This document shows positions 1 through 8,376 of a stretch of DNA of 19,164 bases, piece after piece. The stretch is from positions 1 through 19,164 of the forward strand of contig JAFRLP010000475.1 of the NCBI GenBank assembly GCA_017431185.1, given 5' to 3'. Below the pieces are notes generated by a model, which was not told the origin of the DNA, did not search any database, and was given only the letters and a program-made list of their open reading frames with translations. How positions within the stretch are numbered: position 1 is the stretch's first letter; each line of letters starts with the position of its first letter. The stretch comes from Victivallales bacterium (GTDB lineage Bacteria > Verrucomicrobiota > Lentisphaeria > Oligosphaerales > Oligosphaeraceae). The translations under genes and the position numbers were made by a program.

Positions 1-54
1 GGGAAACAGAATAACGACCTATGATATTAGGGTGATTTTATGACGTGAAAATCT

Positions 55-246
55 GTGGCGACGATAAACGTAAATGGGACGACAACGCTATTAGATGACC
101 TGGTTCCTCTTTGTCCTACATGCCATAAGAGCATTCACTCCTATTACCGAATAAAAATGAGTGAATGGGGCATAGATGATTTCGGTTCGAAGAAAATGGC
201 CAAGGATGTTTATGATATGGCAAAAAAGGAGATTGTGATTTCATGA
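55..246 (+). pseudogene. C-terminal remnant of an HNH endonuclease
   Basis: Seen: a 63-codon frame opening with GTG and containing LLDDLVPLCPTCHKSIHS, the second half of the HNH nuclease signature (a CxxC zinc knuckle followed by the final His). The preceding HH-x-x-P half of the beta-beta-alpha-metal fold, which carries the catalytic His, is absent. In-frame stops lie just upstream at 22-24, 28-30 and 46-48, and no other frame supplies the missing part before the window edge. Family knowledge: small HNH proteins of this type are often the restriction partner of a C5 methyltransferase. The stop overlaps the methyltransferase start by four bases (ATGA at 243-246), so the pair was probably translated as one unit. 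Inference: the nuclease is no longer functional because of 5' loss. A very short alternative protein cannot be excluded, but it would lack the active site. Confidence 0.55.
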
Positions 247-1433
247 TGCTTTCATACCACAAACAGAAGGAAATCATTGAATGTTGCCTGGCAAAGGATA
301 TTCCTCTTTCCGACAAATTAAACCAGATGGGCCTCACTTACGACTCACTGGTTTATTGTGATGAAAACGGGAGAGAGCAGCTTGACCAGTTGCCTGATTT
401 CGTCCCTGTTTGTGAACGCCCGAAGATTGCGCCAGAAATACCGTGCGTAAGTTTTTTTTCCGGTGCAGGCGGATTGGACATCGGTTTTGAATGCGCAGGG
501 TTTAAGACCATTGCTGATGTTGAGCTCGTGCCAATGTTTTGTGACACTTTGCGCAAGAATGGACATAAGACAATCATTGGCCCGCCCGATTTTGAAGGAG
601 ACATGTCGAAACCACAAGAGATTATTCGTCAGTTGGAATCTGTCGGAATCATCCGGAACTTTCCGGGCGTATTCCACGGAGGTCCTCCATGCCAATCGTT
701 CAGTGTCGCAGCCAATCAGCGATTCAATAAATCTGGCGAAAATTTCAAGAGAACAGGTTTTCGTCACGCGAAACTGGGGAATTTGCTGTTTTGCTTCATT
801 GATGTGATTTGCCACTTTTTGCCATCAACTTTCTTAATTGAAAATGTTGATGGTCTTCTTTCCATCGATGGAGGTGAGCAAGCGGCCAAAGCCTGTTCAA
901 TACTGAAGGAACATGGTTATGATGTCACTCCACCGCAAGTTGTCAATGCGGCGGATTACGGAGTCCCTCAAAAAAGGATGCGCACTATAATCGTAGGCAG
1001 CAGAATTGGGCATTTTGAGTATCCTCCAACTCAATTATTCCATCTGCCCGCTGGATGCGTATTCAAGGAGAATGCAACCGGCTTGCCCAATCATCAGACA
1101 AGAGAGCACAGTGCGCAATCAATCAGCCGATATATGATTTTGAAATTCGGGAAACGCGATAAACTCGGTCGGGTTGACAGGTTGGACCCTTTTGTTCCCT
1201 CCAAAACGATAATTGCCGGGGGGACTGGAGGCGGAGGAAGATCACATTTGCACCCGTTCATTCCGCGTACAATGTCTGTCAGGGAATGTGCGCGGTTGCA
1301 GACATTTCCAGACGACTATGAATTTACCGGGCCGGTGGCCCGGCAATTTACGCAATGCGGAAACGCTGTCCCCCCCGTCATGGCGTACGAAATGGCGTGT
1401 GCGATATTTCGTTCAATTTACATGAGTCATTAA
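243..1433 (+). CDS. DNA (cytosine-5-)-methyltransferase
   Basis: It transfers a methyl group from S-adenosylmethionine to carbon 5 of cytosine in a specific DNA site. The 396-residue protein has all the diagnostic motifs in order: motif I FSGAGG (72-77, SAM binding), motif IV GGPPCQS with catalytic Cys150, motif VI ENV (200-202), motif VIII QKRMR (243-247), motif IX RECARLQTFPDDY (347-359) and motif X GNAVPP (373-378). The target-recognition region between VIII and IX is short (about 90 residues), and some 65 residues of unrecognised sequence precede motif I. The start could be either ATG of the tandem ATGATG (243 or 246); 243 gives the usual ATGA overlap with the HNH remnant. The gene is visibly lower in GC than the core genes from 1613 on, which suggests transfer. 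With its nuclease partner broken it is probably an orphan methylase. The recognition sequence cannot be read from the sequence. Confidence 0.95.
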   Translation: MMLSYHKQKEIIECCLAKDIPLSDKLNQMGLTYDSLVYCDENGREQLDQLPDFVPVCERPKIAPEIPCVSFFSGAGGLDIGFECAGFKTIADVELVPMFCDTLRKNGHKTIIGPPDFEGDMSKPQEIIRQLESVGIIRNFPGVFHGGPPCQSFSVAANQRFNKSGENFKRTGFRHAKLGNLLFCFIDVICHFLPSTFLIENVDGLLSIDGGEQAAKACSILKEHGYDVTPPQVVNAADYGVPQKRMRTIIVGSRIGHFEYPPTQLFHLPAGCVFKENATGLPNHQTREHSAQSISRYMILKFGKRDKLGRVDRLDPFVPSKTIIAGGTGGGGRSHLHPFIPRTMSVRECARLQTFPDDYEFTGPVARQFTQCGNAVPPVMAYEMACAIFRSIYMSH

Positions 1434-1484
1434 AGCACAAGTCGAGAGTTGGGCTAAAACGGGAAAAATCGGCGTGGTCCAGGA

Positions 1485-1508
1485 TGCGCCGACATGCCCC
1501 TCGGCGCA
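1485..1508. repeat. Hairpin in the convergent gap, possible terminator
   Basis: A perfect 8-bp stem (TGCGCCGA / TCGGCGCA) with an 8-base loop lies about 50 bases after the methyltransferase stop. It has no T-tract, so intrinsic termination is possible but not demonstrated. A second, weaker 6-bp stem (GGCGAC / GTCGCC, 1548-1570) follows. The rest of 1434-1585 shows no coding signal. Confidence 0.35.
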
Positions 1509-1585
1509 GACGAAAACGCTTATCGGCGGGGATAAACACGGGGTGTGCCGGCGACATCCCAGCCGTCGCCAGTGTTTCGCGCATT

Positions 1586-1613
1586 GTGTCGGCGGCGAAG
1601 ACGCCGCCGACAC
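1586..1613. repeat. GC-rich dispersed palindrome, REP-like (copy 1)
   Basis: A perfect 12-bp stem (GTGTCGGCGGCG / CGCCGCCGACAC) encloses a 4-base loop AAGA. It abuts the TAG stop of the minus-strand FHA gene (1613-1615), sharing one base, so it could stabilise or end that transcript and also end transcripts from the left. The core GGCGGCG-A-GA-CGCCGCC followed by CTAC recurs at 12252-12274, which marks it as a dispersed element and not a gene-specific terminator. Confidence 0.7.
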
Positions 1614-3565
1614 TACTCGGCGATCAGGCAGTCGCGCAGGATGACGACACCGTTCTTGATGGGGGTGCAGGTGCCGCCGATGGTCACAGGAGCCTGGTTC
1701 TCGGCGGCGGTGACCAAGGCCTGGTAGTCATCCTCCGTGGCCCCGTCGCTGAACTTGCACTGCACGTGGATGCTGAAGAAGGCGGTGATGACCCCGCCCT
1801 CCATGGCACGGGAAATGGTCGGGCCGGTGACAGCCAGTTTCCTTCCCGCGTAGGCGTTGTTGAAGCGTTCAGCAGACCACTCGGATGCATGCCTCTCCAA
1901 TTCGGCGGCCTTGACCTGCAGGTACCCCTGGCGCCCCAGGCTGGCGGCGGCCTGCCCTGTGCCCTGCGGCGTGGTCTGCTTGCCGAGAACCTCCCTGACC
2001 TCCTCCCGTGAAAGCGGGCGCAGCGTGGCAATCTCCGGTTTGACGTAGCGGGCGGTGCGACCGCGGGCGAATTCCATCGCCACATCCCCCTGGGGAGTCT
2101 CCTCCAGAAGCATTCCATCCAGGGCATTCCCGTCCTGCAAGGTAAGGCGATGGCTGGGCACCCAGAGTTTCGCTCGTTCCAGATGGACTTTGCCAGGCTG
2201 TATCTCGACATTGCCAGACAGACTCACGCCCAGCGGATGCTCCACCTTGACCACGCACTTTCCCCCCAGAAGGGAGTCCACGCGCAGCGGCTGGGAATAC
2301 GCGGCGGGCCTGCCATCTCCCGCCGTGACTCCGACCTGCACGCCATTCACCAGCACACGGCAGCCTGACGGGCGGGTGGTTATCTCCAGCGCACCGAGAT
2401 TCGACTCCAACGCATAGGAGACCTTTTCCCCGCGGTGCCCTTCCACACGCACCGTGGCTTTGTAGGGCTTGCAGCCCGGTCCGATGACGTTGAACACGTG
2501 TTCCCCCTCCGGCAGATTCTCCAGCAGAAGCGGGGTCGTGCCTTTCAATTGACGGCCTTCCCAGACGGCGGCGCCAGTGGGCGTGGTCTCCATCAGCAGT
2601 GTGCGCGCCCTGAGGGTCAATGGGAAAGGACGCCCTTCGTAGCGGGTGTCCACCCGGAGCTGCTCGGCGAATTTCTCGTAGCCCTTCAAAGTCAGTTCCA
2701 GCAGATGGGAGCCCTGCTCCACATCCCGGACAACGGCTGGGGTGACGCCGATTTTCCGCTCGTCGAGATACACCTCCGCACCGGGGGGATTGCTCTCCAC
2801 CAGAATGGTCTGCGGTGCGTTTCGCGCCATTTCCTGGGCGGCTGCGGCACGGGCAGCCGTCTCCACCAAATCCTGGGCGATGTTGCCGTTGTCACCGTTG
2901 TCCCTATCCTGGGGCTCCGAGGTAGCGATGGGGCTGGGGTCAGCCTGATGCTGCGGTCGAATGGCCTCCGGCTTCAGGGAGTTCAAGTCGTCTGCCGTCA
3001 GCATTGGGGAGCCCGCCTTGGGTTTGCTGGTTCCGTCGTCCCCTGCGGGCTTGGCACTCTCCGCCGGGGCCTGAACCTCCGTCTGTCCAGGCTGCTTTTC
3101 CCTCTTTCCGCCAGACACCATGTTCCAGGCCAGCACGGCGATGGCCACCAAAATGACCGCCAGGGCAATCAGTTTGGCGACTGGCGCCGTTTTCTCCGCA
3201 GTCTCCACCGCAGGTCCGGAGACGGACGGAGCGGAAGGCGGAACGGTCGGCATGGATTCAGGCGCATCTGCCCTGACGGGCAATCCCGACGCCTCGAATT
3301 CATGGTCATACACCAGGATGACATCCTGCTCATGCAGTTCGGTGGGGGCGGTGATTTTCTCGCCATTGACGGAGACCCCGTACATGCTCTGCAAATCCTC
3401 CACCAGCCAGCGCTCCCCTTCCCGGAAGACACGGCAGTGGTGACGGGAGACGCTGGCCTCGGCTATCACGAAGTCATTGTCCGTTTCCCGACCAATGTGG
3501 AACTCGCCATTGGCCAAGTCAAATTCCTGGCCCGGATTGGCCCCTTTCAAGACTTTCAATTTCAT
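1613..3565 (-). CDS. Membrane-anchored FHA domain protein with PEGA repeats
   Basis: 650 residues. Residues 1-95 form an FHA domain with the signature residues IGR (24-26), SRHH (40-43) and VNG (66-68), which binds phosphothreonine peptides. A Pro/Ser-rich linker leads to one membrane segment (about 131-150), then a low-complexity stretch rich in Asp, Asn and Pro (155-240). Three PEGA-type beta repeats follow, each with an S/T-x-P-x-G-A/C-x-V core (about 253-318, 321-386, 391-462). The remaining ~190 residues have no recognised domain. The layout predicts a cytoplasmic FHA sensor and an extracytoplasmic surface-interacting part. The start is supported by GGGAG seven bases before the ATG on the minus strand. 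FHA domains usually partner Ser/Thr kinases, but no kinase gene is present here. Its gene faces away from rseP across a shared 5' region. Partner and role are unknown. Confidence 0.9.
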   Translation of the reverse strand: MKLKVLKGANPGQEFDLANGEFHIGRETDNDFVIAEASVSRHHCRVFREGERWLVEDLQSMYGVSVNGEKITAPTELHEQDVILVYDHEFEASGLPVRADAPESMPTVPPSAPSVSGPAVETAEKTAPVAKLIALAVILVAIAVLAWNMVSGGKREKQPGQTEVQAPAESAKPAGDDGTSKPKAGSPMLTADDLNSLKPEAIRPQHQADPSPIATSEPQDRDNGDNGNIAQDLVETAARAAAAQEMARNAPQTILVESNPPGAEVYLDERKIGVTPAVVRDVEQGSHLLELTLKGYEKFAEQLRVDTRYEGRPFPLTLRARTLLMETTPTGAAVWEGRQLKGTTPLLLENLPEGEHVFNVIGPGCKPYKATVRVEGHRGEKVSYALESNLGALEITTRPSGCRVLVNGVQVGVTAGDGRPAAYSQPLRVDSLLGGKCVVKVEHPLGVSLSGNVEIQPGKVHLERAKLWVPSHRLTLQDGNALDGMLLEETPQGDVAMEFARGRTARYVKPEIATLRPLSREEVREVLGKQTTPQGTGQAAASLGRQGYLQVKAAELERHASEWSAERFNNAYAGRKLAVTGPTISRAMEGGVITAFFSIHVQCKFSDGATEDDYQALVTAAENQAPVTIGGTCTPIKNGVVILRDCLIAE

Positions 3566-3775
3566 GTGCCGTCTCCCATTGGGTGTGGATGGAATTTTTC
3601 ACCGCCATAATGATAATGTACGTTGTTTCGGGCATTTTGCACGTCATCAACGAAAAAAAAATTGGAGACTACGGCGTATGCACTGGATAAAATGGCTTCG
3701 ACGGGGTATATTGAATAGTTGGGACGTTCTGTCCAAAATCCGATAGTCTCACGCATCAAAACCAATATCCGCATA
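3566..3775. promoter_or_regulatory. Divergent promoter region between FHA gene and rseP
   Basis: This AT-richer 210-base gap separates two divergent genes and must serve both. For the plus strand a run of nine A (3652-3660) precedes a possible -35 TTGGAG (3662-3667) and -10 GATAAA (3686-3691), 18 bases apart, about 85 bases before the rseP start. No convincing box pair was found for the minus-strand gene. No repeat or small gene is evident. Confidence 0.3.
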
Positions 3776-5695
3776 ATGGAATCCTGTCTGTTTATCCTTG
3801 GGATGGCCTGGAAAATCCTGTTCATCGTGTTTTTCTTCGGCTTCTGCATCTTCATCCACGAGTTCGGGCATCTGCTGGTGGCCAAACTCTGCGGCCTGCA
3901 AGTTGACCGTTTCTCCATCGGCTTTGGCAAAAAACTGTGGGGCAAGACCATCTGCGGCGTCGAGTGCATCATCAGCCTGCTCCCCTTCGGCGGCTACGTC
4001 GCCCTGCCGCAAATCGACCTGGCTGAAACTCCCAACGGGGCGGACGGCAAGCCACTGCCGCCCGCCAAGCCCATACCCAGGGCGCTGACCGCCTTCGCGG
4101 GCCCGCTGTTCAACATCCTCTTCGGTTTCCTGTTGGCCACCGTGATGTGGCTGGCCGGTGTTTGGGTGGCGCCCACCTCGGACTCCTGCGTGGTGACAGC
4201 CGTCCCCTCCACCCTCCCCCTCTATCCCGACAAAATGACTCCCAACGACAAAATCATCGCGCTGGACGGACAGCCCGCAGACAAGTACCTGGAGGAACTC
4301 TGCCAGGACCTGGACCCGCAATCGGGCCGGCACACCCTCACCGTCCTGCGAAACGGCAAGCAGGAGGAGTTCGAGTTCCAGCCCACCCCCAATCCCGAAT
4401 GGGAGGCTGGACTGCGCAAAGGCGACCGCATCATCGCCCTCAACGGCAAACGCTTCACCCGAGGGGCCGAGGAACTGCGGGACGAGTACGTGTACAATGG
4501 CGGCCCGCGCCTCACCCTCACCGTCCTCCGCGCCGGACAGCCGCACGATTTCACCTACATGCCCATGCCCAACCCCCTGGTGGAGGGACTGGGGCTCCCC
4601 TTCTTCACCTATCGCAACCCCGTGGTGGTGCGGCAGGTCACCAAAGACTCCGCGGCCTGGGCGGGCGGCCTCCGCGCAGGAGACCAGGTGCTCCAACTCG
4701 ACCAGACCAATATCCTGGGGGGCAACCATTTCTATGAAACCGCCACCGCGAACCTGGGACATCCCTTCACCCTGCTGGTCTCACGTGACGGCAAAGACCT
4801 TGGCCTCGGCCCATTCACCTGCGCAGACGAGGCGGAACTGAACTCCTTCGGCCTCTCCTTCGCTGTCTCCGCCATTGAGGTCCTGCCTGACTCCCCTGGC
4901 GAGAAGGCCGGCGTGCAACCAGGCGACTACATCACCGCCGTGGACGGGCAGCCCGTGATGGACAGCGCGTTCCTCACCAACTACATTCGGAACTCCCAGG
5001 GCAAAATCATGACCCTGACCATCCAGAGAGACAGCAAGGAGATTCTGCTTCCCGAGGTGCAGGCCACCCTGAAGACACTTGACGACGGCTCGCAGCGCTA
5101 CATGATAGGGATTGTGCTGTCGGACAGCAGCGGCAACGTCATCGGCCACCCCTCCCCCTGGCGCCAATTCGCCAAAGTCGCCTCGACCACAGGGCGCACG
5201 CTCAAACTGCTGTTCGCTCCGCTTGGCGCGACCATCACCAGGCAGGAGCGCGCCAAGGCGACCGTCTCGGTGCGACACATGAGCGGGCCGCTGGGAATCG
5301 TCCTGATGCTCTGGCATTCGCTGAAGACCCAGGGCATCCGAGGCGGTCTCTCTCTCATCATCCTGATTTCCTTCAGCCTGGCGTTCATCAACCTGCTGCC
5401 CCTGCCCGTGCTGGATGGAGGGCACATCCTCTTTGCCTTCATCGAACTGGCCATCCGTCGCAGGCTGCCCGTCAAACTGGTCTCGATACTCCAGAACACC
5501 TTTGCGGCACTGATTATCACCCTCTTCCTCTACATCACCTTCTTTGACGGCAAACGAGCCTTCAAGTTGACGAAAAGCTGGCTGCAGGAGGACAAGGAGG
5601 CCGCTGTCCTGAAGGCTGACGACAAAAAGCCTGCCGTGCCAGCCGAGACACCCCCCGCCAAACAAGAGACCCCCGACACGGAGGAGAGCAAATGA
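3776..5695 (+). CDS. rseP: Site-2 membrane metalloprotease RseP family, four PDZ-like modules
   Basis: An intramembrane zinc protease that cleaves membrane-bound substrates such as anti-sigma factors after a first periplasmic cut. Seen (numbered from the ATG at 3776): first membrane helix with HEFGH (28-32; zinc His28 and His32, catalytic Glu29), a second helix about 103-128, and near the C-terminus NLLPLPVLDGG (538-549), which supplies the third zinc ligand Asp547. A last helix lies near 575-590, followed by a charged Lys/Glu/Pro-rich tail. Between them are four PDZ-like cores marked by a GD-x-I/V motif or its variant: PNDKIIALDG (~153), KGDRIIALNG (~222), AGDQVLQLD (~310), PGDYITAVDG (~390). 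E. coli RseP (about 450 residues) has two, so this 639-residue protein is enlarged. An upstream TTG (3719) is in frame, but the added 19 residues look non-native; neither start has a strong ribosome site. First gene of the long plus-strand run. Confidence 0.9.
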   Translation: MESCLFILGMAWKILFIVFFFGFCIFIHEFGHLLVAKLCGLQVDRFSIGFGKKLWGKTICGVECIISLLPFGGYVALPQIDLAETPNGADGKPLPPAKPIPRALTAFAGPLFNILFGFLLATVMWLAGVWVAPTSDSCVVTAVPSTLPLYPDKMTPNDKIIALDGQPADKYLEELCQDLDPQSGRHTLTVLRNGKQEEFEFQPTPNPEWEAGLRKGDRIIALNGKRFTRGAEELRDEYVYNGGPRLTLTVLRAGQPHDFTYMPMPNPLVEGLGLPFFTYRNPVVVRQVTKDSAAWAGGLRAGDQVLQLDQTNILGGNHFYETATANLGHPFTLLVSRDGKDLGLGPFTCADEAELNSFGLSFAVSAIEVLPDSPGEKAGVQPGDYITAVDGQPVMDSAFLTNYIRNSQGKIMTLTIQRDSKEILLPEVQATLKTLDDGSQRYMIGIVLSDSSGNVIGHPSPWRQFAKVASTTGRTLKLLFAPLGATITRQERAKATVSVRHMSGPLGIVLMLWHSLKTQGIRGGLSLIILISFSLAFINLLPLPVLDGGHILFAFIELAIRRRLPVKLVSILQNTFAALIITLFLYITFFDGKRAFKLTKSWLQEDKEAAVLKADDKKPAVPAETPPAKQETPDTEESK

Positions 5696-6381
5696 ACCAG
5701 TACCAGATTGCCATAGACGGTCCGGCGGCCTCCGGCAAGAGCACCGTCGCCCGACTGGTCGCCAAACGCCTGAACGCCTGCTACGTCAACACAGGTTCGC
5801 TCTACCGCATGGTCGCGCTGGCCTGCCTGGAGGCAGGCATCCGCCCGAAGGACGAACCCGAAAAGGTCGTCCGGGCATTGCAGGAGTGGCATATCTCCTG
5901 CGTGCCGGACGGGGTCGGCTCCACCCAGGTCTCCTTCAACGGAGCCATCGTCGCCCCCGATAGGCTACGCACCGCCGAGGTCGCCGACAACGCCAGCGCG
6001 GTGGCCAAAATCCCCGCAGTCCGCGCCTATATGCTTGACCGCCAGCGCGATTGCCGCAGCCTGGGAGTCATCATCATGGAAGGACGCGACATCGGAACGG
6101 TCATCCTGCCGGACGCGACCTGCAAGTTCTTTGTCACCGCCTCCCCCGAAGAGCGCGCCAGACGGCGGCTCGCGCAGGCAGGCGAGGTCCCGGAGGGGGC
6201 CACCCTCGCCTCCGTCGCCGCCGAAATCGCGGCCCGCGACCTTCAGGACATGAACCGCCCCATCGCCCCCCTCAAACCCGCCGAGGACTCCATCCAAATC
6301 GTCACGGACGGAATGACTCCCGACGAGGTGGCCGACCGCATCGTCAGCGTTTTCCGCAGCCGCATCCAGGAGGGCGCATGA
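5692..6381 (+). CDS. cmk: Cytidylate kinase
   Basis: It phosphorylates CMP and dCMP with ATP to the diphosphates, recycling CMP from lipid and nucleic acid turnover. The 229-residue length fits the bacterial Cmk family (about 220-230). Seen: P-loop GPAASGKST (10-18), the NMP-binding NTGSLYRMV segment, the family hallmark EGRDIGTVILPDA with the arginine and aspartate contacting the base, and the LID-region arginines in SPEERARRR. The start overlaps the rseP stop by four bases (ATGA at 5692-5695) and the gene ends in an ATGA overlap with the next gene (6378-6381), so it is translationally coupled on both sides. Cmk next to a site-2 protease is not a functional pairing I know; the gene looks like ordinary housekeeping within a compact operon. 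Confidence 0.96.
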   Translation: MNQYQIAIDGPAASGKSTVARLVAKRLNACYVNTGSLYRMVALACLEAGIRPKDEPEKVVRALQEWHISCVPDGVGSTQVSFNGAIVAPDRLRTAEVADNASAVAKIPAVRAYMLDRQRDCRSLGVIIMEGRDIGTVILPDATCKFFVTASPEERARRRLAQAGEVPEGATLASVAAEIAARDLQDMNRPIAPLKPAEDSIQIVTDGMTPDEVADRIVSVFRSRIQEGA

Positions 6382-7505
6382 CCTGGTACGGCATATACCT
6401 GTGCGCATGGCTGGTCGCCGCCCTCCTTTCGGCGGGGGCGGTGCGCATCTGCATGCCGCTGGCCGCCAAATGGGGATTTGAGGACATCCCCAAGCACGAG
6501 GCGCACAAAAACCACCGCAAGGCAACGCCTGTTCTGGGCGGGCTTGGCATGCTGCTGGGCTGGCTGGGCGCACTGCTGGGCGGCTACCTGGGCAGCCGCG
6601 CACTGCCAGGACATTGGGGAGAGGAGGTCAGCCGCGTGCTGCCAGGTCTCTCCTCTGTCGCGGGGCGGCTGGCCGTGATCGTCATCGGAGCCTGCGCCAT
6701 CACCCTGGTCGGAGTCTGGGACGACCGCCGCGCCATGAAGGCCGGCCCCAAATTCCTGCTTCAGGCAGTCGTCACCCTGGGCACCGCCTGGTGCGGACTG
6801 CATTTCAGTTTCCTCCACGCCATTCCCGGAGCCAACTGGCTTCTCTCCGCGCTGTGGATGATGGTGGTCATCAATGCCCTCAACTTCTTCGACAACATGG
6901 ATGGCCTGGCGGCGGGCACCGCCGCCATCGCGGCATTTTTCCTGCTGTTCGTGGCAGCCCTGCGCGGGCAGAACTTCGTCGGCGTGCTGGCCGCGCTCAC
7001 GGGAGGGGTCGCCTGCGGATTCCTCGTCTTCAACACCCCCCCGGCCCGAATATTCATGGGAGACGGCGGCAGCCACCTGCTGGGGTATCTGCTGGCCATC
7101 TGCGGCCTCCTGACCACCTACTACATCCCCAGCGAAAACGCCACGCCCGCCCCCCTGCTGATACCGCTGTTCGCCTTGGGCGTGCCCCTTTTTGACGCGA
7201 TGGCGGTCGTGGTCATCCGCCTGCGCCTGGGAGTTCCCATCTACAAGGGCGACAACCGCCACATCTCGCATCGCTTCGCCAGGCTGGGGCTGAGCCGCCC
7301 GCAGGCTGTGCTGGTGGTGCATCTCCTCTGCTTTGTCGTGGGGGTCACGGGGCTGATGCTGCTCTGGCTGCCCCCTGCCGGCGCACTGCTGGCCCTCGCG
7401 CTGGTGAGCGCCATATTCACCGTCATCTCCATTATCCAGTTCTATGTCCCGGCAGCGCGCGTCCCTGCCCAACCTGCGGAGCCTTCCCAACATGAAACTC
7501 AATGA
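6378..7505 (+). CDS. WecA/TagO-type undecaprenyl-phosphate sugar-1-phosphate transferase
   Basis: A polytopic enzyme (375 residues, about ten hydrophobic segments) of the MraY/WecA family. These transfer a UDP-activated N-acetylhexosamine-1-phosphate to undecaprenyl phosphate at the cytoplasmic membrane face and so start a lipid-linked glycan. Seen: GVWDDRRAMKAGPKFLLQ (the Mg-binding Asp-Asp loop), NFFDNMDGLAAG, FMGDGGSHLLGY and the His-containing loop KGDNRHISHRFARLGL, which corresponds to the WecA-type HIHH region and argues against MraY. The start at 6378 overlaps the cmk stop. The longer open frame upstream is out-of-frame cmk sequence and was not used. The 3' end overlaps nadC by 14 bases. 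The exact sugar and glycan (surface polymer, O-antigen or wall-linked) cannot be told; no further glycan genes are present. Confidence 0.9.
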   Translation: MTWYGIYLCAWLVAALLSAGAVRICMPLAAKWGFEDIPKHEAHKNHRKATPVLGGLGMLLGWLGALLGGYLGSRALPGHWGEEVSRVLPGLSSVAGRLAVIVIGACAITLVGVWDDRRAMKAGPKFLLQAVVTLGTAWCGLHFSFLHAIPGANWLLSALWMMVVINALNFFDNMDGLAAGTAAIAAFFLLFVAALRGQNFVGVLAALTGGVACGFLVFNTPPARIFMGDGGSHLLGYLLAICGLLTTYYIPSENATPAPLLIPLFALGVPLFDAMAVVVIRLRLGVPIYKGDNRHISHRFARLGLSRPQAVLVVHLLCFVVGVTGLMLLWLPPAGALLALALVSAIFTVISIIQFYVPAARVPAQPAEPSQHETQ

Positions 7506-8337
7506 CCAACTTCTGACCAACCTCTGCCAAATCGCCCTCATGGAGGACGTGGGCGCAGGGGATGTGACCACCCAGGCCATCATTCCCAAGAACATGACCG
7601 TCACGGCATATTTCACCACCCGACAGGATTGTGTCTGCTGCGGATTGCCGGTGGTGGAGAAGGTGTACGCCATCCTGGACCGCAATGTCGAGTTGGAATG
7701 CCACGTCAAGGACGGCGACCATTGCCTGAAGGACACCCGCATGGCCACGGTCAGCGGCCCTGCGCAGGCCATCCTGACTGGCGAACGCGTCGCACTCAAC
7801 TACCTGCAAAGGCTGAGCGGGGTCGCCACCATCACCCATCGCTACGTGGAGGCCCTCGGTGACTCCGCCACCCAAATCCTCGACACGCGGAAAACCACCC
7901 CCGGACTGCGTTTCCTGGAAAAATACGCCGTGACCTGCGGTGGCGGAACCAACCACCGCATCGGGCTGTTCGACATGTTCATGATCAAGGACAACCACCG
8001 CGAACTCGCCAAATACGAAGGGACTGACAGCATCGCGCGCGCCGTCGCCAAATGCCGCGAGTACGACAAAAAACTGGCGATTGAGGTGGAGGCTGACACG
8101 CTGGACGAGGTGCAGGCCGCCGTCAAGGCAGGAGCCGATGTCGTGATGTTCGACAACATGAGCAACGAGGAGATGGTCGAGGCCCTGAAAATCACCAAGG
8201 GACACTGCAAGACCGAGGCATCCGGCGGCATCACCCTCGAACGCATCCCCTCGCTGGCGAATCTGGGACTTGACTTCATCAGCGTCGGCGCACTCACCCA
8301 CAGCGCGCCCTCCGTTGACATCGGACTGGACATGTGA
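7492..8337 (+). CDS. nadC: Nicotinate-nucleotide pyrophosphorylase (carboxylating), quinolinate phosphoribosyltransferase
   Basis: It converts quinolinate and PRPP into nicotinate mononucleotide, CO2 and pyrophosphate, the step joining de novo quinolinate synthesis to the common NAD route. 281 residues, as usual for the family. Seen: N-terminal EDVGAGDVTT, the central signature TRKTTPGLRFLEKYAV followed by GGGTNHRIGLFDMFMIKDNH (substrate-binding Arg, Lys and His residues), then IEVEADTLDEVQ, the barrel motif DVVMFDNM and the C-terminal ASGGITLE and DFISVGALTHS. The start at 7492 is chosen over an upstream in-frame ATG because the family begins near this point and CGGAG lies ten bases before it; this overlaps the preceding gene by 14 bases. 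nadA and nadB are not in the window. Confidence 0.96.
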   Translation: MKLNDQLLTNLCQIALMEDVGAGDVTTQAIIPKNMTVTAYFTTRQDCVCCGLPVVEKVYAILDRNVELECHVKDGDHCLKDTRMATVSGPAQAILTGERVALNYLQRLSGVATITHRYVEALGDSATQILDTRKTTPGLRFLEKYAVTCGGGTNHRIGLFDMFMIKDNHRELAKYEGTDSIARAVAKCREYDKKLAIEVEADTLDEVQAAVKAGADVVMFDNMSNEEMVEALKITKGHCKTEASGGITLERIPSLANLGLDFISVGALTHSAPSVDIGLDM

Positions 8338-8376
8338 ACAGCGATTTCCAAATAATCCCCACAAAGGAGCACCATC

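Noticed and set aside
2435..3610. A 391-codon plus-strand frame opposite the FHA-PEGA gene.
   Set aside because: The minus-strand reading has FHA and PEGA signatures, a ribosome site and a membrane helix; the plus frame has none.
3719..3775. Extended N-terminus of RseP from the TTG codon.
   Set aside because: The 19 extra residues are hydrophilic and precede the normal first membrane helix; the ATG at 3776 matches the family start better.
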